From Polyangiaceae bacterium (GTDB lineage: Bacteria > Myxococcota_A > Polyangia > Polyangiales > Polyangiaceae), in contig JANXOF010000081.1 in assembly GCA_025353725.1 (NCBI GenBank), positions 1-64,000 of the forward strand: a DNA stretch of 64,000 nt. The letters run 5' to 3'. Positions 59,539-64,000 of this stretch are shown one piece after another. The translations under genes were made by a program, and so were the position numbers. The notes beneath the pieces were generated by a model. It had not been told where the DNA came from and searched no databases. It saw only the letters and a list, made by a program, of their open reading frames with translations. The number at the start of each line of letters is the position of its first letter. Positions within the stretch are counted from its first letter, which is position 1.

Positions 59539-60426
59539 ATGCGCAACCTCCTGCAAAAGCCCGTCAGGGCTTCCGTAATAGCGGCCGAACTTGGCCTAGC
59601 GTTCGAGGGTGACGATGTAGAAGTTGCGACCGTCGCTCCCATTTCGGCGCCGAGGGCTCACGCCCTCTCTTTCGCGACACACCCCATTCCGGACGAACTT
59701 CCTGCGAACGTCTGCGTTATTGCGCCAGGCCCCCTCGCTTTAGGGACTCGCACCGCGTGCCTTCGTTCTCTCCGCCCACGGCTCGACTTCGTGAAGGCGC
59801 TTCTCATCCTTGATCGCCTCGGTACTTTTGAGCGCTGGACTCGACCACCCGAAATTCACCCCAGCGCCGTAGTTGGGCCAAACGTCTCCTTTGGCAACGG
59901 AGTCGTTGTTGGAGCCGGCACGCGCATCGGTGCAAACGTGACTATCGCGAGCAACACACGCATCGGAAATGACTGCTGGCTGAAAGCGAACTGCGTGATC
60001 GGCGAGGCGGGATTCGGATTCGAGCGTGATACCGACGGAAAACCTCTGCGCATGTTGCACTTCGGCGGCGTCATTCTTGAGGACCGAGTTGAGGTCGGAT
60101 CCTCTACCACCGTCTGCCAAGGCACACTCGCGCCGACAGTGATTGAGCAAGATTCAAAAATTGACGACCACGTCCATGTCGCACATAATGTGCATATCAA
60201 AAAAAACGCATTGGTCACGGCTTGCGCTGAGCTAAGCGGCGGCGTAGTGATCGGCGAAGCCGCGTGGGTTGGCCCGAATGCGTCAGTGCTTGAAAAAGTG
60301 CACGTTGGTGACCGCGCGTTTATCGGAATTGGCGCGGTTGTCCTCCGCGACGTCGCGCCCGACACCACGGTTGTAGGAAATCCCGCGCGAGTTCTCGAGC
60401 GCAAGCGGCTCGCGGGAGGTGCGTGA
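59539..60426 (+). CDS. LpxD-like hexapeptide acyltransferase
   Basis: 295 residues. A diverged N-terminal domain (about 1-100, uridine-binding-like) precedes hexapeptide repeats beginning IHPSAVVGPNVSFGNG. GEAGFGFERDTDGKP, HFGGVILEDRVEVGSSTTV and VHVAHNVHI (the catalytic His of LpxD) follow. LpxD N-acylates UDP-3-acyl-glucosamine in lipid A synthesis; here it lies in a sugar cluster without lpxA, lpxB or fabZ, so a glycan-modifying paralog is likely. Its stop overlaps the start of the next gene by 1 base (TGATG). Confidence 0.82.
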   Translation: MRNLLQKPVRASVIAAELGLAFEGDDVEVATVAPISAPRAHALSFATHPIPDELPANVCVIAPGPLALGTRTACLRSLRPRLDFVKALLILDRLGTFERWTRPPEIHPSAVVGPNVSFGNGVVVGAGTRIGANVTIASNTRIGNDCWLKANCVIGEAGFGFERDTDGKPLRMLHFGGVILEDRVEVGSSTTVCQGTLAPTVIEQDSKIDDHVHVAHNVHIKKNALVTACAELSGGVVIGEAAWVGPNASVLEKVHVGDRAFIGIGAVVLRDVAPDTTVVGNPARVLERKRLAGGA

Positions 60427-61223
60427 TGCCGCTCACCGAAAACGTACCCAACGAACAAGGCGCGTGGGCCGAGAATTGGACGTTTGGATATCTTGAGGTG
60501 CTTTACGCCGCCTTACTTGCGCGGTTCCGCCCGGCGTTGCTCGGCGACGCCGGCGATGCTCTCCGCGATGAATCGGTGAAGACTGTCTTTGTGCGCCACG
60601 ATATCGATGTCGACCTCGTGCGCGCAGCCGAATTTTCTCGAAGGGAAGTAACGTGGGGCGTTCGATCCACGTATCACGTGATGATTGACAGTCCGTTTTA
60701 CGATCTTCGCTCTGCCCAGTCTTCGGCGAGTGTGGACAGCATACGAGCGTTGGGGCACGAAGTAGGTCTGCACTACGATGTTGTCGCGCGAAAAATGCTG
60801 AGCGCGGATGGGCCAACCCGCGAGCAGGACATTGCAGATGCATGCGACACGCTCGAACAAATTCTAGGTGAATCCGTACGATCTGTTTCCTTTCACTTGC
60901 CTGTAGCCGAGCTCATGCGAGGTCCGCTCCGCATCGCAGGACGGGTAAGCGGATACGCAGAAGATTTGTTTCGCTGGTACTTGTCGGACTCGCGAGGTCG
61001 CTGGCGGGAGGGTGAGCCTATCGCAAGTCTCGACCGACCGCGCGGACGTGTACTTCAAATTCTGATGCACCCGGTGTGGTGGGGTGAAAGGGACGAACAA
61101 CCCGACGTTCGGCTTCGTGCTCTCCTTCTTGACTTGGCAGTCGAAACGCAAACGTCCTTCGAGGCGCTACGCGACCGTATGTCGGATCATATTCTTTATC
61201 GCGCGGCAGATCCCTCGCCCTAA
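60426..61223 (+). CDS. NodB-like polysaccharide deacetylase family protein
   Basis: 265 residues from ATG 60426, which overlaps the preceding stop (the GTG at 60423 is less likely). VFVRHDIDVDLVRAAEFSR, VRSTYHVMIDSPFYDLRS and LGHEVGLHYD match the divergent NodB-homology group often found in sugar clusters, with His-Asp metal ligands. VLQILMHPVWWG near the end gives the late His. It probably removes an acyl or acetyl group from a sugar. Coupling with the LpxD-like gene suggests successive acylation and deacylation of one substrate (inference). Confidence 0.75.
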   Translation: MPLTENVPNEQGAWAENWTFGYLEVLYAALLARFRPALLGDAGDALRDESVKTVFVRHDIDVDLVRAAEFSRREVTWGVRSTYHVMIDSPFYDLRSAQSSASVDSIRALGHEVGLHYDVVARKMLSADGPTREQDIADACDTLEQILGESVRSVSFHLPVAELMRGPLRIAGRVSGYAEDLFRWYLSDSRGRWREGEPIASLDRPRGRVLQILMHPVWWGERDEQPDVRLRALLLDLAVETQTSFEALRDRMSDHILYRAADPSP

Positions 61224-61788
61224 GCTACCGATTGATTCCATGCCACAGCGATTCAGGCCGCTTGCCGGGCGGTCGACGTTCGCGACGGTAGTAAACCGAT
61301 GACGAGAAGCTCGGCTCGACGACGATGAAATGGCCTCTTGAACTGGAGTACGCGCATTTCAGGAGCGCCGTCCGCCTAGCTGGGAACACCGTGGTGGTCG
61401 CCGCGTGAAGAACTGGCGATGTAGCCCCTAATCTCAATACAATCCTACAAAGCAAGGAAAAAGTCACTGACCCTAACCACCCGCGTCTTCGATGATACGC
61501 CGGACCTAACGGTAGTGAGCCGTGACCGCACGAAGCGTTCAGGCGTGTGCTATAATCCCGCATGGTAGTGAGAGTGCAAGGTCCTCATTAACTCCGGCTC
61601 GTACAGTTCGTTCCCGGCACGACTCTGAGTCTGGTGGATGGTCGAATAATGAACCAACTATCGTATAACGTCTGCAACGATACCATTGAGTCTCTGGGTT
61701 CCGTGTTCCCAGGCAGAATCGAAAGTGCGACTACCGGCGTGGTGAAGCTAGTGCGCAACACGCGAACCTCAAGTCGCCGGGGGACCGA
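61224..61788. other. AT-richer region with possible gene remnants and rfbB leader
   Basis: 565 bases without a confident gene. A frame at 61239-61301 (MPQRFRPLAGRSTFATVVNR) and one ending at 61408 (MKWPLELEYAHFRSAVRLAG) have coding-like third positions but are separated by a frame change, so they may be remains of a decayed gene. The second half holds the promoter at 61548-61561 and the small ORF at 61649-61792. The minus-strand ORF 61225-61563 is taken as chance. Confidence 0.45.
61548..61561 (+). promoter_or_regulatory. Extended -10 promoter of the rfbBA operon
   Basis: TGCTATAATCCCGC contains a perfect TATAAT (61551-61556) and extended TGn, identical at 13 of 14 positions to the element before the aminotransferase gene at 57679-57692. 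No strong -35 at normal spacing. Transcription would start near 61563, giving a leader of about 225 bases before rfbB. Confidence 0.65.
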
Positions 61789-61792
61789 GTGA
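61649..61792 (+). CDS. Possible 47-codon leader ORF overlapping the rfbB start
   Basis: MNQLSYNVCNDTIESLGSVF and onward, 47 codons, too short for the ORF track in this frame. The stop TGA overlaps the rfbB GTG (GTGA), the same junction seen between coupled genes elsewhere in the window. About two thirds of its codons end in G or C, similar to the beginning of rfbB. It lies downstream of the extended -10 promoter. No good ribosome site and no recognised family, so it may be a regulatory leader peptide or chance. Confidence 0.3.
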   Translation: MNQLSYNVCNDTIESLGSVFPGRIESATTGVVKLVRNTRTSSRRGTE

Positions 61793-62847
61793 AAGTCCTC
61801 GTCACCGGCGGAGCAGGATTCATTGGCTCCAGGGTCGTGCGCACTCTCCTTGCTCAGTCTCATACTGTCGTCAACGTCGACAAGCTAACCTATGCGGCAG
61901 ATCTTTCATCTCTCGAGGATGTCGCAGGGCACGCGGCCTATCGTTTCGAGAGGGTCGACATTTGCAACGCCGAGGCGCTAGCTGAAGTTTTCGCGCAGTA
62001 CACGCCCGACGCCGTCATCCATCTCGCTGCCGAGTCGCACGTGGATCGGTCGATTGATGGCCCCGCCGCATTCGTCCAAACCAACCTTGTGGGTACGTAT
62101 ACGCTACTTCAAGCGGCCCGCACCCACTGGACGAGCCTTCCGTCCAATCAGCGCGACCTTTTCCGCTTCGTCAACGTTTCGACGGACGAAGTCTTTGGCT
62201 CTCTGCCTCCCGACGGATGGTTCACGCCTCAGAGCGCATATGACCCCAATTCACCGTACTCCGCTACGAAAGCTGGGGCAGACCACCTTGTCCGGGCGTG
62301 GCACGCCACGTTTAATCTGCCGACACTAACCACGAACTGTTCAAACAACTTCGGCCCGTTTCAGTTCCCAGAAAAGCTTATACCCGTGGTCATCTTAAAC
62401 GCGCTCGAAGGGAATCCGTTGCCCGTTTACGGAGCCGGGGAGAATATTCGAGACTGGCTTTACGTGGACGATCACGCGGAAGCCCTTCTTGCCACACTCA
62501 AGCGCGGTGTACCGGGCGAAACTTATCTCGTAGGTGCACGCAATCCGCGACGAAATATCGATGTCGTGCGAGCGCTGTGCGCGATTGTAGATGAGCTCGC
62601 GCCAAGTCAAGCCATCGGGAAGCGCGAAACGCTCATTCACTTCGTGTCCGACCGACCGGGCCACGACTTTCGCTATGCTATCGACGCGACGGCTACCGAG
62701 AAAGCTCTCGGTTGGCGTCCGAAGCATCCCTTCGAGGTCGCGCTCCGTGCGACGGTAGCCTGGTACCTCGAGAATCAATCCTGGTGCAAACGAATCGCTG
62801 GCCGAAGTGGCCGGGAACGAATGGGCTTGGGGGCGCCGCGCTCGTGA
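61789..62847 (+). CDS. rfbB: dTDP-glucose 4,6-dehydratase
   Basis: Makes dTDP-4-keto-6-deoxyglucose, the precursor of rhamnose and related deoxysugars. 352 residues, GTG start. NAD-binding [25 protein letters not shown], the catalytic STDEVFG and [29 protein letters not shown], and [12 protein letters not shown] are all present. Length is standard. Its stop overlaps the rfbA GTG (GTGA). rfbC and rfbD are not seen before the window ends. Confidence 0.96.
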   Translation: MKVLVTGGAGFIGSRVVRTLLAQSHTVVNVDKLTYAADLSSLEDVAGHAAYRFERVDICNAEALAEVFAQYTPDAVIHLAAESHVDRSIDGPAAFVQTNLVGTYTLLQAARTHWTSLPSNQRDLFRFVNVSTDEVFGSLPPDGWFTPQSAYDPNSPYSATKAGADHLVRAWHATFNLPTLTTNCSNNFGPFQFPEKLIPVVILNALEGNPLPVYGAGENIRDWLYVDDHAEALLATLKRGVPGETYLVGARNPRRNIDVVRALCAIVDELAPSQAIGKRETLIHFVSDRPGHDFRYAIDATATEKALGWRPKHPFEVALRATVAWYLENQSWCKRIAGRSGRERMGLGAPRS

Positions 62848-63716
62848 AGGGGATCATCCTGGCCGGCGGCGCGGGTACTCGCCTCTACCCCGCGACGCGG
62901 ATCGTGAGCAAGCAGCTTCTGCCTGTCTATGACAAGCCGATGATCTACTATCCGCTTTCGACCCTAATGCTGGCTGGTATCCGGGAGATTCTCCTTATTT
63001 CCACGCCACAAGACCTCCCGCGATTCCAACAGTTGCTCGGCGATTGCCAGCAGTGGGGGCTTTCGATGACCTATGCCGAACAGGCGGTGCCTGATGGCTT
63101 GGCGAATGCCTTCGTCATCGGGCGGGACTTCGTCGGTAACGACTCCGTAGCGCTCATTTTAGGGGACAACATTTTTTATGGCGCAGGGTTGCATACAGCA
63201 CTAGCTGATGCGGCACGGCAGACGCATGGCGCTACAATATTTGGCTATTCCGTAAGTGACCCTGAGCGTTACGGCATCGTCGAACTTGATAAGAAAAATA
63301 ACGCATTATCTCTTGAGGAGAAGCCACAAAAACCGCGCTCCCACCAGGCCGTGGTCGGACTTTACTTTTACGACAATCAAGTTCTCGATTTCGCGACATC
63401 GCTCAAGCCTTCAGCGCGTGGCGAGTACGAGATTACAGACCTGAACCGAATTTATCTCGAGCGTAAAGCACTACGCGTAATTCGACTAGGGCGCGGAACA
63501 GCGTGGTTCGACACCGGCACTCACAAGTCACTACTCGACGCCTCGAGCTTCGTCGAGGTCATCGAGAGCCGACAAAATCAGAAGATCTCTTGCCCCGAAG
63601 AGATTGCTTGGCGCATGGGTTTCATCAACGATGGCGAACTCGCAAACCTCGCGGAGCCGCTGGCAAAGTCTTCGTATGGGCAGTACTTGTTGAAAATTCT
63701 TGAAGAAGGGCGCTAA
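62844..63716 (+). CDS. rfbA: Glucose-1-phosphate thymidylyltransferase
   Basis: Makes dTDP-glucose from dTTP and glucose-1-phosphate. 290 residues from the GTG at 62844 ([18 protein letters not shown]), overlapping the rfbB stop; the ORF track start at 62712 is inside rfbB. The nucleotidyl-transfer loop [47 protein letters not shown] and [14 protein letters not shown] are diagnostic. Length is normal. Confidence 0.96.
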   Translation: MKGIILAGGAGTRLYPATRIVSKQLLPVYDKPMIYYPLSTLMLAGIREILLISTPQDLPRFQQLLGDCQQWGLSMTYAEQAVPDGLANAFVIGRDFVGNDSVALILGDNIFYGAGLHTALADAARQTHGATIFGYSVSDPERYGIVELDKKNNALSLEEKPQKPRSHQAVVGLYFYDNQVLDFATSLKPSARGEYEITDLNRIYLERKALRVIRLGRGTAWFDTGTHKSLLDASSFVEVIESRQNQKISCPEEIAWRMGFINDGELANLAEPLAKSSYGQYLLKILEEGR

Positions 63717-63787
63717 CTTTCGCCGCGCCTCGTAAAGTTTGACACGGCGTCGTCCCGCTCATTGCTGAAAGAGGCTCACCAAATGTG

Positions 63788-64000
63788 ATGGCGCGGGAGC
63801 TCACCGCGCGGAGTATCTCCGCTGTCTTCATCGACGAGATTAACTCCGGTGAGTACTTCATCTTACGTGCCCTTGGCCTCGACCAGACGGGCGCGAAACA
63901 CGTGGCCGGAAGCGAGCGCTCAACGGACAAGGTAGACTGCATACGATGGGCGCGTCTCAGCGAGAAGGCTGAGGCTGACTATCGCTTGATTAAGGGGCAA
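63788..64000 (+). CDS. 5' end of an unidentified gene, cut by window edge
   Basis: An open frame of 71 codons to the window end (MARELTARSISAVFIDEINSG..., start ATG 63788 or GTG 63785) with roughly three quarters of codons ending in G or C, as in real genes here. AAAGAGG lies about 13 bases upstream, and a perfect TTGACA is at 63739-63744 without a good -10. No family recognised from this fragment. It is too short for the ORF track because it has no stop. The overlapping minus ORF 63625-63942 runs into rfbA and is rejected. Confidence 0.45.
   Translation, partial: MARELTARSISAVFIDEINSGEYFILRALGLDQTGAKHVAGSERSTDKVDCIRWARLSEKAEADYRLIKGQ

Noticed and set aside
61225-61563. 112-residue minus ORF upstream of rfbB
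   Set aside because: No family or ribosome site; overlaps the region with promoter-like and remnant sequence.
63739-63767. Perfect TTGACA as promoter of the right-edge gene
   Set aside because: The hexamer at correct spacing (TTGCTG) is a poor -10, so it is mentioned only as context.
1-64000. CRISPR arrays, tRNA/rRNA genes, insertion sequences or prophage genes
   Set aside because: No regularly spaced repeats, no cloverleaf-like or rRNA sequence, no transposase or integrase motifs were noticed in any frame; a formal scan was not possible.

Overview
The window reads as chromosomal DNA of a high-GC, Gram-negative, predatory-type myxobacterium (Myxococcota, most like Polyangiales such as Labilithrix). 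The evidence is three Hanks-type Ser/Thr kinases with Pro/Ala/Ser-rich tails, an NtrC-type regulator, several family-specific lipoproteins with CDGFE-like motifs, and conserved hypothetical proteins of the kind found near heme and signalling genes in Myxococcota. The genus is an inference. No tRNA, rRNA, insertion sequence, integrase or CRISPR array was seen.

Layout. 1-5.6 kb: edge of an exported protein gene, purL, a conserved myxobacterial protein and a membrane Ser/Thr kinase. 5.7-8.7 kb: a fused alpha/beta 2-oxoacid dehydrogenase E1 coupled to a DUF2293 gene. 8.8-13.3 kb: exported proteins, a NamZ/DUF1343 muramidase and a second kinase. 13.6-18.6 kb: NtrC-type regulator, lipoprotein, a four-module MshEN/HD-GYP/receiver/PATAN protein and uridine kinase. 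18.6-24.7 kb: esterase-like hydrolase, a heme block (hemC, hemA, a CcsA/HemX protein), two conserved proteins and a ferredoxin reductase-like flavoenzyme. 24.7-29.7 kb: LysM and YbgF-like envelope genes, a TPR/HEAT protein and a lipoprotein. 29.9-32.1 kb: a lipoamide dehydrogenase-like gene followed by a peroxiredoxin-glutaredoxin hybrid. 32.2-34.9 kb: a translationally coupled operon of two half-length DUF4331-like proteins and a TPR lipoprotein. 35.1-41.3 kb: a salicylyl-CoA hydroxylase/oxidoreductase fusion, ergothioneine genes egtB-egtD, and gluQ. 41.3-46.3 kb: a three-LysM protein, a PEGA kinase coupled to gpmI, and RNase HI.

46.3-64 kb is a surface-glycan region. It carries a WbpD-like acetyltransferase, a PECR-like SDR, three GT-C-type or polytopic membrane proteins (TMTC-like, ArnT-like, YfhO-like), a flippase-like membrane protein, WlbA/WbpB-like and WbpE-like enzymes, a double-SDR fusion, an LpxD-like acyltransferase, a NodB-like deacetylase and rfbB-rfbA. 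WbpB-, WbpE- and WbpD-type steps together predict UDP-2,3-diacetamido-2,3-dideoxyglucuronate, and rfbBA predicts a dTDP-deoxysugar.

The least expected signals are non-coding. Two sugar operons about 3.9 kb apart share an almost identical extended -10 element (TGnTATAATCCCGC), one of them preceding a possible 47-codon leader ORF that overlaps the rfbB start. A gene-free stretch at 54.05-54.44 kb holds two consecutive stem-loops, a hexamer repeat and a perfect palindrome. Also notable are the lpd/peroxiredoxin-glutaredoxin pair, the double SDR and the split DUF4331 proteins. All functions are read from sequence motifs by eye; no database search was run.
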